Assembly: GCF_022829445.1 (NCBI RefSeq)
Contig: NZ_JAKSXY010000122.1
Span: 248,001-312,000 of the forward strand
Reading direction: 5' to 3'
Length of the DNA stretch: 64,000 nt
From: Methylobacterium sp. J-068
Lineage (GTDB): Bacteria > Pseudomonadota > Alphaproteobacteria > Rhizobiales > Beijerinckiaceae
The translations under genes were made by a program, and so were the position numbers. A model generated the notes under the pieces. That model saw nothing but the letters and a program-made list of their open reading frames with translations. It ran no database searches and was not told the origin of the DNA. Positions 8,804 through 19,100 of this stretch are shown piece after piece; position 1 is the first letter of the stretch; each line of letters begins with the position of its first letter.

Positions 8804-9643
8804 ATGGCGGCCCCTTCTGGAGACGGGCAGAACCGCATGGCAGATGCATCGCGCCTCGTGGCGCGCCTGTTCTGGACCACCGTGATCGGGGGCGGCTTCG
8901 CCTTCTGGTTCGGCGCGCCCGCCGCGGCCGTCACGGGTCTCGTTCTCGCCGGCCTGCTGGTCCACCGCCTCGATCGGCCGCGCCGGATCCGCCGCGCGAT
9001 CCGTGCCGTCGCCCGACGCCATGCCCGCATCCTCGCTCTGCGGCGACGCCAGGAATGCTTCGTCGATGCTTACGGGAACCTGATCTCGGATGGCTGGGAG
9101 CGCGAGCGCGCCTATTTCGCCGAGCGTACGGTGATCCCGCACCTGGAGGCGCGAGGATTCGGCGATATCGGAGACGCGCTGTGGGAGGACATCCTCGCCA
9201 TCGTGGAGCAGGTCGCTGTCGGCGTCGATCTCCCCGATGAGAGCGATGCGCCGGAAGACGGGATCGCCTACGAGCGCTACTGCGCGACCCTGCTCCGGAA
9301 CACCGGCTGGCTGGCGCGGGCGACGCAGGCCAGCGGAGATCAGGGCGCCGACATCATCGCCGAACAGGCCGGCGTTCGGCTGGTGGTCCAGTGCAAGCGC
9401 TATGCGAAGCCCGTCGGCAACGGCGCGGTGCAGGAAATCGTGGCCGCGACGCAGTATTGGTCGGCCGACATGGCGGCGGTCGTCTCGAATGCCGGGTTCA
9501 CGCCCGCCGCCCGCAAGCTCGCGGCGGCGACGGGTGTTCTGCTGTTGCATCACGACGATCTCGCCGCCCTTCGACCCACCCGCGTGGTCGACGCCCGCAA
9601 GCCGGCGCGCGCGCCGAAGGCGTCATCCTTCGCCGAGCGCTAA
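8804..9643 (+). CDS. Membrane-anchored Mrr-type restriction endonuclease domain protein
   Basis: A 279-aa protein with one or two N-terminal membrane segments (about residues 22-55), an arginine-rich cytoplasmic stretch, a variable linker, and a C-terminal Mrr-cat endonuclease domain (about 150-262). The PD-(D/E)xK core is recognisable: YERYCATLL, then GDQGADII with the catalytic Asp, then VVQCKRY supplying Q-x-K, and SNAGFTPAARKLA. Mrr enzymes cut modified DNA, but membrane-tethered relatives are widespread and largely uncharacterised. An ATG at 8837 (MADASRL) is an alternative start. No methyltransferase partner is nearby. Its 3-prime end overlaps convergent zwf by 21 bp. Confidence 0.85.
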   Translation: MAAPSGDGQNRMADASRLVARLFWTTVIGGGFAFWFGAPAAAVTGLVLAGLLVHRLDRPRRIRRAIRAVARRHARILALRRRQECFVDAYGNLISDGWERERAYFAERTVIPHLEARGFGDIGDALWEDILAIVEQVAVGVDLPDESDAPEDGIAYERYCATLLRNTGWLARATQASGDQGADIIAEQAGVRLVVQCKRYAKPVGNGAVQEIVAATQYWSADMAAVVSNAGFTPAARKLAAATGVLLLHHDDLAALRPTRVVDARKPARAPKASSFAER

Positions 9644-11155
9644 CCAGCGATGCCCCTGATGGGCGAGCAGCGCTTCGGCGCCGGCCGGACCGGCGCTGCC
9701 GGCGGCGTACGGCTCCACCGGCGCATCGGCCCAGGCCTCGAGGACCGGATCGACCGCCGCCCAGGCCGACTCGATGCTGTCGGCTCGCTGGAACAGGGTC
9801 GCGTCGCCGATCATGCAATCGTAGAGTAGGGTCTCGTAGCCGACGCTCGGCGTCTCGTGGAAGAAGTCGCCATAGTCGAACGCGGCGGTGACCTGACCGA
9901 GATCCATGCGCGGGCCCGGACGCTTGGCGTTCATGGCGATGTCGAGTCCCTGCTCGGGGTCGATCCGGAAGCGTAAGGTGTCGGGCGCCACCGCCGTGCC
10001 GGTTCCGGCGAACGGTGACTGGGCCGGCGGCTTGATGTGGAGCACGATCTCGGTGACCCGGCCCGCCATGCGCTTGCCCGTGCGCAGGTAGAACGGCACG
10101 ACGTCCCACCGGGGATTGTCGATGCTGAGCTTCAGGGCGACGTAGGTCTCGGTGCGGGAATCCTTGGCGACGTTCGGCTCTTCGCGATAGCCCGGAACGG
10201 CATGGCCGTGCTCCTGGCCCGCCGCGTATTGGCCGCGCACGGCGTCCTTGGGTTGGATCGGCCGCACGGCCTGGATCAGGCGGGCCTTCTCGTCGCGCAC
10301 GGCCTCGGCATCGAGGGTCGCGGGCGCCTCCATCGCCACCATGCAGAGGAGTTGGAACAGGTGGTTCGGCACCATGTCGCGGAGCGCGCCGGTCGGCTCG
10401 TAGAACGCGCCGCGCGCTTCCACGCCGATGGTTTCGGCCGCGCTGATCTCGACGTGATCGATGTGGTCCCGATGCCAGACCGGGCCGAGCAGGCCGTTGG
10501 CGAAGCGGATCGCCAGGATGCTTTGAACGGTCTCCTTGCCGAGAAAGTGGTCGATGCGGAAGAACTGGTTCTCGCCGCCCTGCTTCAGGATGCGGGCATT
10601 GAGGGCACGGGCGGAATCGAGGTCGCTGCCGAACGGCTTCTCGATGACGACGCGGCGGAAGGCCCCGTCGCTCTCCTTCAGCAACCCGGCTTCACCCAGG
10701 GCGTCGACGATGGGGCCGAAGAAGCGGGCCGAGACGGCGAGGTAGAAGATCACGTTGCCGGTCAGCGCGCCCGCGAGCCCCGAAAAGGTCTCGGGTGCGG
10801 CGAAGTCGCCCTGACGGAAGCTCAGACGCTCGCGGATGAAGCCCCAGGCCTTCGGATCGATCCGAGTGGGGTGAAACTCCGAGGTCCGGTCGGTGGTGAA
10901 GGATTGCATCGTGTCGGACAGGTCCTGGCGCCAGCCCGCGTCGGTGTTGGGGTTGTGGTCGACGCCGACGATGCGGAAGGAGTCGTCGAGAAGCGCGCCC
11001 AGGGCGAGGTTGTAGAGGGCCGGCATCAGCAGGCGCTTGGTCAGATCACCGCCGGCTCCGAAGATCACCAGGGTGCAGGCCGGCGCCTTGGTGATCGGCG
11101 CTTTGGCGATGGCCTTGCCGGGTTCGGAAACCTTCGGGTCGGAACTCTGATCCAT
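9623..11155 (-). CDS. zwf: Glucose-6-phosphate 1-dehydrogenase
   Basis: Oxidises glucose 6-phosphate to 6-phosphogluconolactone, feeding NADPH and the pentose-phosphate or Entner-Doudoroff routes in the cytosol. The 510-aa length fits the family. The dinucleotide loop is IFGAGGDLTKRLL (about residues 30-42) and the active-site signature is RIDHFLGKE (about 205). I took the ATG at 11155, which has GGAGG ten bases upstream; a GTG 21 bases further up is possible. The usual partners pgl and edd are not beside it. It lies 127 bp behind the RND channel gene on the same strand and could be reached by read-through. Confidence 0.96.
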   Translation of the reverse strand: MDQSSDPKVSEPGKAIAKAPITKAPACTLVIFGAGGDLTKRLLMPALYNLALGALLDDSFRIVGVDHNPNTDAGWRQDLSDTMQSFTTDRTSEFHPTRIDPKAWGFIRERLSFRQGDFAAPETFSGLAGALTGNVIFYLAVSARFFGPIVDALGEAGLLKESDGAFRRVVIEKPFGSDLDSARALNARILKQGGENQFFRIDHFLGKETVQSILAIRFANGLLGPVWHRDHIDHVEISAAETIGVEARGAFYEPTGALRDMVPNHLFQLLCMVAMEAPATLDAEAVRDEKARLIQAVRPIQPKDAVRGQYAAGQEHGHAVPGYREEPNVAKDSRTETYVALKLSIDNPRWDVVPFYLRTGKRMAGRVTEIVLHIKPPAQSPFAGTGTAVAPDTLRFRIDPEQGLDIAMNAKRPGPRMDLGQVTAAFDYGDFFHETPSVGYETLLYDCMIGDATLFQRADSIESAWAAVDPVLEAWADAPVEPYAAGSAGPAGAEALLAHQGHRWLALGEG

Positions 11156-11282
11156 GGCGCGATGGCCTCCACTCACGGGTGCCGCACGACGTGTCGGCGA
11201 AATCCGCTCGTCAACCGGCGGCGTTCGGCGTCGTTCCGGCCAAGGTCGTGACAGATCGCACGCCGTGCCCTGCCGTGGAGCC

Positions 11283-12887
11283 TCACTCGTCGGTGCGGAC
11301 GGCCTGGCCGGAATCGACCGGCAGGCGGGTCTCCTTGAGCGCCTCGCCGCTGGGCAGGCTGCGTACGTCCCAGCCGCCGCCCAGGGCCCGGATCAGCGAC
11401 ACGGCCGTGGTGAAGCGGTTGAGGCGCACCTGCAGGGCGACGACCTCGTTGTTCAGGGCGAGCGCCTGGGCGGTGACCACGGTGGTGAAGTTCTGCGTGC
11501 CGGCCCGGTACTCGTTGAGGGTGATCTCGACCGCCCGGCGCGCCGAGGCCACCGCCTCGTCCTGCGCGGTCTGCTGGCGGGCCAGGATGCGCACGCCCGC
11601 CAATCCGTTCTCGACCTCGGAGAAGGCGGTGAGCACGGTCTGGCGATAGTTCGCCACGCTGGCATCGTAGGCGGCGCGGGTGATGCGCAGGGCCGCCGCG
11701 CGGGCGCCGCCGTCGTAGAACACCTCGGACCCGGCGGCCGCCACCGACCAGACCTGATTGACCGCCGAGAACAGGCCGTTGGCCGGGTTGCCCGAGATGC
11801 CGCCGGACGCCGAGAGGGTCACGGTGGGGTAGAACGCCGCCACGGCGACGCCGATCTGCTCACTCTGCGCCTGGACGTTGCGCTCGGCCTGGGCGACGTC
11901 GGGACGCCGCTCGAGCAGCGTCGAGGGAATGCCCACCGGCACCGCCGGGGGCCTGGCGGCGAGGGGCGCCACGGGCAGGCTCAGTTCCGAGGGCGGCCGG
12001 CCGACGAGGAGCGCGATGGCGTGCTCGAAGGTCGCGCGCTGCAGGCCGACCGCGATGGCCTGGGCCTGGGTCGTCTGAAGCTGGGCCTGGGCCGTGATCA
12101 CGTCCGAGCGGGCGGCCACCCCGGCATTGTACTGGTTCTCGGTGATCGCGAGGCTCTTCTTGTAGCCCTCGATGTTCTCGTTCAGCACCCGCTGGAGCGA
12201 ATCCTGGTAGCGCAGCGTCAGGTAGTTCGTCGCCACCTCGGCCTGGAGCGTCAGGCGCACCAGGGCGAGTTCGGCGGCACTGGCCTGCGCGGTGGCGACC
12301 TCGCTCTCGATGTTGCGGCGAATGCGGCCGAACAGGTCGAGTTCCCAGGTCGCCTGCCCCTGAAGGGAGACGTTGGTGCGCTCGATGCCCAGCGAGCGCG
12401 AGCGCGAGATACTGGGCGCGCCCGTCACCATGGGGAACAGGGCGGCCCGTGCCTGGGCGACGAAGCCGCGCGCCTGCTCGTAGGCCGCCACCTGCGCGCG
12501 CAGGCTCTGGTTATCGACATCGACGAGGCGGATCAGCCGGTCGAGGGCGGGGTCGCGGAACACGCGCCACCAGTCGCCGCGCTCGGCCCCGTCGTTCGGC
12601 GCGGCCGGGCGCCAGCCCTTGCGGCTCGCCACGTAAGCCGCGCTGTCCTCGCGGGTCCCACCCTCCTTGAACGCCATCGGCGTCTCCACGGAGGGGCGGG
12701 AATAATCCGGCCCGACCATGCAGCCGGAGACCGACGCGGCGAGGGCCACGAGGGCGGCGAGATGCGCCGGGCTCCCTCTCCTGGAAGGAGAGGGAGCCGC
12801 GTTCCTTGCGAGTTGGGTTGCGCGCCTTCCCCATGGGGACGTGACGAGCCCGCGCGCGCGGCGATCCCCCGAACCACCCACGCTCAT
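11283..12887 (-). CDS. RND efflux outer-membrane channel lipoprotein (NodT family)
   Basis: Outer-membrane TolC-like exit duct for the pumps encoded upstream. 534 aa with a lipoprotein signal ending in SVSGC (Cys56), the characteristic MVGPDYSRP mature N-terminus and two repeated OEP helical domains containing NQYNAGVAARSDV and NEYRAGTQNFTTV. The start codon overlaps the stop of the pump gene (ATGA), so translation is probably coupled. The segment before the signal's hydrophobic core is unusually long (about 40 residues) and residues 31-39 are encoded by a perfect palindrome, suggesting an inserted element; a shorter ATG or GTG start before the core is not available. Confidence 0.93.
   Translation of the reverse strand: MSVGGSGDRRARGLVTSPWGRRATQLARNAAPSPSRRGSPAHLAALVALAASVSGCMVGPDYSRPSVETPMAFKEGGTREDSAAYVASRKGWRPAAPNDGAERGDWWRVFRDPALDRLIRLVDVDNQSLRAQVAAYEQARGFVAQARAALFPMVTGAPSISRSRSLGIERTNVSLQGQATWELDLFGRIRRNIESEVATAQASAAELALVRLTLQAEVATNYLTLRYQDSLQRVLNENIEGYKKSLAITENQYNAGVAARSDVITAQAQLQTTQAQAIAVGLQRATFEHAIALLVGRPPSELSLPVAPLAARPPAVPVGIPSTLLERRPDVAQAERNVQAQSEQIGVAVAAFYPTVTLSASGGISGNPANGLFSAVNQVWSVAAAGSEVFYDGGARAAALRITRAAYDASVANYRQTVLTAFSEVENGLAGVRILARQQTAQDEAVASARRAVEITLNEYRAGTQNFTTVVTAQALALNNEVVALQVRLNRFTTAVSLIRALGGGWDVRSLPSGEALKETRLPVDSGQAVRTDE
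12771..12797. repeat. Perfect 12-bp-stem palindrome within the channel gene
   Basis: GCTCCCTCTCCT, a three-base loop, then AGGAGAGGGAGC. It lies inside the open frame between the start codon and the lipoprotein signal core of the channel gene, where it encodes a hydrophilic stretch. Confidence 0.75.
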
Positions 12888-15800
12888 TCGGCCGGGCTCA
12901 GCGCGGCGCCCGCGGCCGGCGCGCGGCGGCGCAAACGGTCGAGGTACAGGTAGACGACGGGGGTGGTGTAGAGGGTCAGGATCTGGCTCACGATGAGGCC
13001 GCCGACGATGGCGATGCCGAGGGGGCGGCGCAGTTCGGACCCCTCCCCGCCGGCGAGGATGAGGGGCAATGCACCGAGCATCGCGGCGAGCGTTGTCATC
13101 ATGATCGGGCGGAAGCGCAAGAGGCAGGCCTCGAAGATCGCATCGTGGGGCGAAGCACCGCGCGTGCGCTCGGCGTCGAGGGCGAAGTCGATCATCATGA
13201 TCGCGTTCTTCTTCACGATGCCGATCAGCAGGAACACCGCGATCAGCGCGATCACGGTGAACTCGGTGCCCGAGACGAGGAGCGCCAGCAGCGCACCGAT
13301 CCCGGCCGACGGAAGCGTCGAGAGGATCGTGATGGGGTGGACGAAGCTCTCGTAGAGGATTCCGAGGATCGTGTAGACGGCGACCAGCGCGGCCAGGATC
13401 AGCAGGGGCTGGCGCGAGGAGGATTCCTGGAAGCTCTTGGCCGCGCCCGCGAACTCACCGTGGATGGTCGCCGGCAGGCGCAGGTCGGTGATGGCCTGGT
13501 CGATGGCTGCGGTGGCATCGGAGAGACTCTTGCCGGCCACGAGGTTGAACGAGATCGTGGTGGCCACGAACAGGCCCTGGTGACTGACCTGAACGGGCGC
13601 GTTGCCCGTCTCCAGGCGGGCGAAGGCCGAGAGCGGGACCATGGTTTCCTTGGAACTGGAGACCGGCGCGCTCGAACTCGCGCCGCCCTTGCCCCCCGCG
13701 ATGGCGTTCGCGGCGGCGTTGCGGGCCGAGTCGGTGGCGATGGAGGCCGCGTTCGCATCCGCCGTCGCGGCCGTGCTCGCGGCCGTCGCGGCGCCCGCCA
13801 CCGTGCCCGCCACCGCGTTGGTGGTGGCCGAGCCCCGCGCCTTGCCGCCCGAGGTCGAGACGTAGAGCATCTTCAGGGTGTCGGGGCTCTGGAGGTAGCG
13901 CGGCGCGATCTCCATCACGACGTGGTACTGGTTCAGCGGATTGTAGATCGTCGAGACCTGACGCTGCCCGAAGGCGTCGTAGAGGGTGTTGTCGATCTTG
14001 TCCGGCGTCAGGCCGTAGCGGTAGGCGCTGGCCCGGTCGATGACGAGGCGGCTCTCGAGGCCGCCCTCCTGCTGGTCGGAGGTGACGTCGCCGAAGATCG
14101 GATTCTTCTGCAGCGCCTGCACGAGTTTCGGTGCGGCGGCGTAGAGTTCCTCCGCCGTGTCGCCCTGGAGGGTGTACTGGTACTGGGCGAAGCTCTGGCG
14201 GCCGCCCATGCGCAGATCCTGGCGCGGGAACAGGTAGAGCCGGGCGCCCGCCACCCGCGACAGCTTGGGCCGCAGGCGCGTCATCACGGCCGTGATCGAG
14301 TCGCGCTCGCCCCGGGGTTTCAGACCGACGAAGACGTTGGCCGAGTTGGTGCCCCGCCCCCCCGTGAAGCCCACCACGCTGTCGACCGCCGGATCGGCCT
14401 GCACGATGGCGGTGGCCTGTTCCAGCTTCTGCCGCATGGCTTGGAACGAGATGCGCTGGTCGGCCTGGATGCCGCCCATCATCTGGCCGGTATCCTGTTC
14501 GGGAAAGAAACCCTTCGGGACGATGACGTAGAGGTAGACGTTGAGGCCGACGGTCGCCAGCAGCGTCAGGACCACGAGCCGGCGGTGGCGCATGGCGACG
14601 CGCAAGGTCCGCTCGTAGCCCGTCAGCATGCCGTCGAACGCGGCCTCCAGCCCGCGCACGAACACGTTCTGCCGCTCCGAGCCGTGTCCCGCCTCGCGCC
14701 GCAGGAGCAACGCGCACATCATCGGCGTGGTCGTCAGCGAGAGCACGAGCGAGATCAGGATCGCCAGGGAGAGGGTGACGGCGAATTCCTGGAACAGGCG
14801 GCCGACGATGCCGCCCATGAGCAGGATCGGCAGGAACACCGCCACCAGCGACAGGCTCATGGAGATGACGGTGAAACCGACCTCGCGCGAGCCGAGCAGG
14901 GCCGCCTCCACCCGGGGCTTTCCCGCCTCGATGTGGCGCTGGATGTTCTCCAGAACCACGATCGCGTCGTCGACGACGAAGCCCGTGGCGATGATCAGCG
15001 CCATCAGGGACAGGATGTCGAGGCTGTAGTCGAGCAGATACATCGCCGAGAAGGTGCCGACGATGGAGATCGGCACGGCCACCGCCGGGATCAGGGTGGC
15101 CCGCCACGAGCGCAGGAACAGGAACACCACGAAGACGACGAGCACGACCGCGATGACCAGCGTCTCCTCGGTCTCCGCCAGGGAGGCCCGGATGGTGGCG
15201 CTGCGATCGCCCGTGACGCTGAGGTCGATGTCGCCGGGAAGCGCCGCCTTCACCTGGGGGATGGCGGCCTTGAGCCCCTTGATCGTCTCGACGACGTTCG
15301 AGCCCGGCTGCTTGTAGATGAACAGGATCACGCCTGTCTTGCCGTTGACGAGGCCGAGGTTGCGCCGGTCCTCGACGGAATCCTCGATGGTGCCCACATC
15401 CGTGAGCCGCACGGCGGCGCCATTGCGATAGGCGACGACGAGGTCGCGATAATCGGCGGCCACCCGGCCCTGGTCGTTGGCGTAGAGCTGGTAGCGCTGC
15501 GTCTCGGTCTCGATCGCGCCTTTGGGCGAATTCGCGTTGGCCGAGGCGAGCGCCGCGCGGATGCCCTCCAGGCCGATGCCGTAATTGAACAGGGCGGTCG
15601 GATCGAGCGCCACCCGCACCGCCGGCAGGGAGGAGCCGCCGATGTCGACGTTCCCCACGCCGGGCAACTGGGACATCTTCTGCTGCACCACCGTGGCGGC
15701 GGAATCGTAGAGCTGGCCCGGCGTCAGGGTGTCGGAGGTCAGACCCAGGATCAGGATGGGCGCGTCGGCCGGATTGAACTTGCGGTAGGTCGGGTTCTGG

Positions 15801-16171
15801 CGGAGCGCCGTCGGCAGGTCGGCCCGCGCGGCGTTGATCGCCGCCTGGACGTCGCGCGCCGCGCCGTCGATGTCGCGGTTCAGGCCGAACATCAGCACGA
15901 GGCGCACCGAGCCGAGCGAACTCGTCGAGGTCATCTCGGTGACGTCCGCGATGGCGCCGAGGCGGCGTTCCAGCGGCGCGGCGACGGTGGTGGCCATGGT
16001 CTCGGGCGAGGCGCCGGCCATCTGCGCCTGGACCAGGATGACGGGAAAATCCACCTGCGGCAGCGGCGCCACCGGCAGCTTCATGAAGGCGAAGATGCCC
16101 GCCAGCAGCACCCCGATGGTGAGCAAGGTGGTGGCCACGGGCCGCCGGATGAACGGCTCGGAGACGTTCAC
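12884..16171 (-). CDS. RND multidrug efflux permease, MdtC type
   Basis: Second of two inner-membrane RND pump subunits, driven by the proton gradient and expelling drugs or other amphiphiles. About 1095 aa with 12 membrane helices in the usual 1+5 arrangement twice. The TM4 proton-relay aspartates are present in GFVVDDAIVVLENI. It starts at a GTG (MNVSEPFIRRPVATTLL) overlapping the upstream stop as GTGA. An extra Ala/Thr/Ser-rich segment of about 70 residues (roughly 770-842) interrupts the second periplasmic porter region just before VPLSAFARLETG; I know of no such insertion in MdtC. Drug specificity cannot be inferred. Confidence 0.94.
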   Translation of the reverse strand: MNVSEPFIRRPVATTLLTIGVLLAGIFAFMKLPVAPLPQVDFPVILVQAQMAGASPETMATTVAAPLERRLGAIADVTEMTSTSSLGSVRLVLMFGLNRDIDGAARDVQAAINAARADLPTALRQNPTYRKFNPADAPILILGLTSDTLTPGQLYDSAATVVQQKMSQLPGVGNVDIGGSSLPAVRVALDPTALFNYGIGLEGIRAALASANANSPKGAIETETQRYQLYANDQGRVAADYRDLVVAYRNGAAVRLTDVGTIEDSVEDRRNLGLVNGKTGVILFIYKQPGSNVVETIKGLKAAIPQVKAALPGDIDLSVTGDRSATIRASLAETEETLVIAVVLVVFVVFLFLRSWRATLIPAVAVPISIVGTFSAMYLLDYSLDILSLMALIIATGFVVDDAIVVLENIQRHIEAGKPRVEAALLGSREVGFTVISMSLSLVAVFLPILLMGGIVGRLFQEFAVTLSLAILISLVLSLTTTPMMCALLLRREAGHGSERQNVFVRGLEAAFDGMLTGYERTLRVAMRHRRLVVLTLLATVGLNVYLYVIVPKGFFPEQDTGQMMGGIQADQRISFQAMRQKLEQATAIVQADPAVDSVVGFTGGRGTNSANVFVGLKPRGERDSITAVMTRLRPKLSRVAGARLYLFPRQDLRMGGRQSFAQYQYTLQGDTAEELYAAAPKLVQALQKNPIFGDVTSDQQEGGLESRLVIDRASAYRYGLTPDKIDNTLYDAFGQRQVSTIYNPLNQYHVVMEIAPRYLQSPDTLKMLYVSTSGGKARGSATTNAVAGTVAGAATAASTAATADANAASIATDSARNAAANAIAGGKGGASSSAPVSSSKETMVPLSAFARLETGNAPVQVSHQGLFVATTISFNLVAGKSLSDATAAIDQAITDLRLPATIHGEFAGAAKSFQESSSRQPLLILAALVAVYTILGILYESFVHPITILSTLPSAGIGALLALLVSGTEFTVIALIAVFLLIGIVKKNAIMMIDFALDAERTRGASPHDAIFEACLLRFRPIMMTTLAAMLGALPLILAGGEGSELRRPLGIAIVGGLIVSQILTLYTTPVVYLYLDRLRRRAPAAGAALSPAE

Positions 16172-19100
16172 GGCAGTGCCTCGACGCTGCCCGCGCCGCC
16201 CGCGCGCCGGCCCGAGAAGCGGCGCTCCAGGCGATCGAAGGCGAGGTAGATCACCGGCGTGGTGAACAGGGTCAGGACCTGGCTGACGATGAGGCCGCCC
16301 GCGATGACGATGCCGAGCGGCTGACGCAGTTCCGAGCCGACGCCGGTGCCGACGATGAGGGGCACCGCCGCGAACAGGGCCGCCAGCGTCGTCATCAGGA
16401 TCGGCCGGAAACGCAGGATGCAGGCCTCGTAGATCGCGTCGCGGGGGCTCATGCCCTCCTCGCGCTCGGCCTGGAGCGCGAAGTCGATCATCATGATCGC
16501 GTTCTTCTTCACGATGCCGATGAGCAGCACGATGCCGATGATGGCGATGATGTCGAGGGACAGGCCGAACAGCATCAGGCCGATCAGCGCCCCGATACCG
16601 GCCGAGGGCAGCGTCGACAGGATCGTGATGGGGTGGATGAAGCTCTCGTAGAGCACGCCGAGCACGATGTAGACGGTCACGATGGCGGCGAGCACCAGGA
16701 AGAGCTGGTTCGAGAGCGCGGATTCGAAGGCGAAGACCGAGCCCTGGGGCACCACGCGGAAGCTCGCGGGCAGGTCGATGGACTTGCGCGCAGCCTCCAC
16801 CGCCGCGACCGCGTCGCCAAGCGCCGCGCCGGGCGCGAGGTTGAACGAGACGGTGGTCGCCGGAAACTGCCCGAGATGGCTGATCAGCAGCGGCGCCCGC
16901 CGCTCGCTGACGCGGGCCACCGCCGAGAGCGGCACCTGTCCCGAGGCCACGGTGGAGGACGGCAGGTAGATGTGATCGAGGCTGTCGATGGTCTTGTGCA
17001 GATCGGGATCCGCCTCGAGGATGACGCGGTACTGGTTCGACTGGGTGAAGATCGTCGAGATGATGCGCTGGCCGAACGCATCGTAGAGCGCGTTGTCGAC
17101 GGTCGCCGGGGTGATGCCGTAGCGGCCGGCGGTGGGCCGGTCGATGGTGATGTAGGCCGCCAATCCGCTGGCCTGGAGGTCGCTCGCGACATCCATCAGC
17201 AGCGGCGAAGCCTGGAGCGCCCGCACGAAGCGCGGCACCCAGGTCTCGAACTCCTGCAGGTTCGGGTTCTCCAGGATGACCTGGTACTGGGTGGCGCTCA
17301 CCGCCGTGTCGATGGTGAGGTCCTGCACGGATTGCAGGTAGAGGCGGATGCCCGCCACGCCGGTGGTGGCCGCCTTGATCCGCTCGATGATCTCGGGCGC
17401 GCGGGCCGTGCGCGCCTCGTGCGGCTTCAGGTTGATGAGGAAGCGGCCGGAATTCAGGGTCACGTTCTGGCCGTCGACGCCGATGAAGGAGGACAGGCTC
17501 TGCACGTCCGGGTCCTTCAGCACGATGGCGGCGAGCTTCTGCTGGCGCTCGGCCATGGCGGCGTAGGAGACGGTCTGGTCGGCCTGGGTCACGCCCTGGA
17601 TCACGCCGGTGTCCTGCACGGGGAAGAACCCCTTGGGGATCACCACGAACAGGTAGGCGGTGAGCGCGATCGTGCCGAGGGTGACGAGGAGCGTCAGCCC
17701 CTGGTGGCGCAGCACCACCCGCAGCATTCGGCCGTAGCCCGCGATGATGCCGTCCATGGAGCGCCGCGCGCCGCGCGCGATGAAGCCTTCCCGGCGATCC
17801 GCCGCCTCGGGGACGTGGGGCTTCAGGAGGCGCGCGCACAGCATTGGCACCAGGGTCAGCGAGACCACCGCCGAGATGACGATGGTGGCCGCCAGGGTGA
17901 TCGCGAATTCGTGGAACAGGCGCCCGACCACGTCGCCCATGAACAGGAGAGGGATCAGCACGGCGATCAGCGACACGGTGAGCGAGATGATGGTGAAGCC
18001 GATCTCGCGGCTGCCCTTCAGCGCGGCCTCCAGCGGAGAATCCCCCTCCTCCACGTGCCGGGCGATGTTCTCGATCACCACGATGGCGTCGTCGACCACG
18101 AAGCCGGTGGCGATGGTCAGCGCCATCAGCGACAGGTTGTCGAGGGAGAAGCCGTAGAGATCCATGATCGACAGCGCGCCGATCAGCGACAGCGGCACCG
18201 ACAGGCTCGGGATCAGCGTGGCCGAGACGCTGCGCAAAAACAGGAAGATCACCAGCACCACGAGTCCGATGGCCAGCGCCAGCTCCACCTGCACGTCGTG
18301 GACCGAGGCGCGGATGGTGGTGGTCCGGTCCGTGAGCACGGTCACGCCGATGGCGGCCGGGAGGGTCGCCTGGAGCTGGGGCAGCAGCGCCTTGATCTTG
18401 TCGACGGTGGCGATGACGTTGGCGCCGGGCTGGCGCTGGATGTTCAGGATGACGGCCGGCGTCTCGTCCATCCAGGCGCCGAGCTTGGTGTTCTCGGGGC
18501 CGTTGACCACGTCCGCCACGTCCGAGAGCCGCACCGGCGCGCCGTTCTTGTAGGCGATGATCGCGTCGTCATAGGCCTTCGGGTCGCGGATCTGGTCGTT
18601 GGCGTTGATGGAATAGGACTGCGTCGGCCCGTCGATGGTGCCCTTGGGCGTGTTGACGTTGAGGTTGGTGACCGTGGTGCGCAGGTCGTCGATGTTGAGG
18701 CCGTAGGCGGCGAGCGCGCGCGCATTGAAGCGGATGCGCACGGCCGGCCGCTGGCCGCCGCCGGTGCTGACGAGGCCGACGCCCGCCACCTGGGAGATCT
18801 TCTGCGCCAGCCGCGTCTCGGCCAGATCCCGCACCTCGGTGAGCGGCAGGGTCTTCGAGGTCAGCGCCAGGGTCAGGATCGGCGCGTCGGCCGGGTTGAC
18901 CTTGGCGTAGATCGGGGGGGCCGGGAGATCCGAGGGCAACAGGTTGCCGGCCGCGTTGATCGCCGCCTGGACCTGCTGCTCGGCGATGTCGAGGGCGAGA
19001 TCCAGGCTGAACTGCAGGGTGATGACGGAGGCGCCGGCCGAGCTCTGCGACGTCATCTGGTTGAGGTTGGCAAGCTGCCCGAACTGCCGCTCCAGCGGCG

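Noticed and set aside
16172..17839. Upstream extension making the MdtC-type pump frame 1651 codons long
   Set aside because: The added 550 codons overlap the conserved MdtB gene in another phase and are Arg/His-rich; the GTG at 16171 with GTGA overlap gives the normal start.
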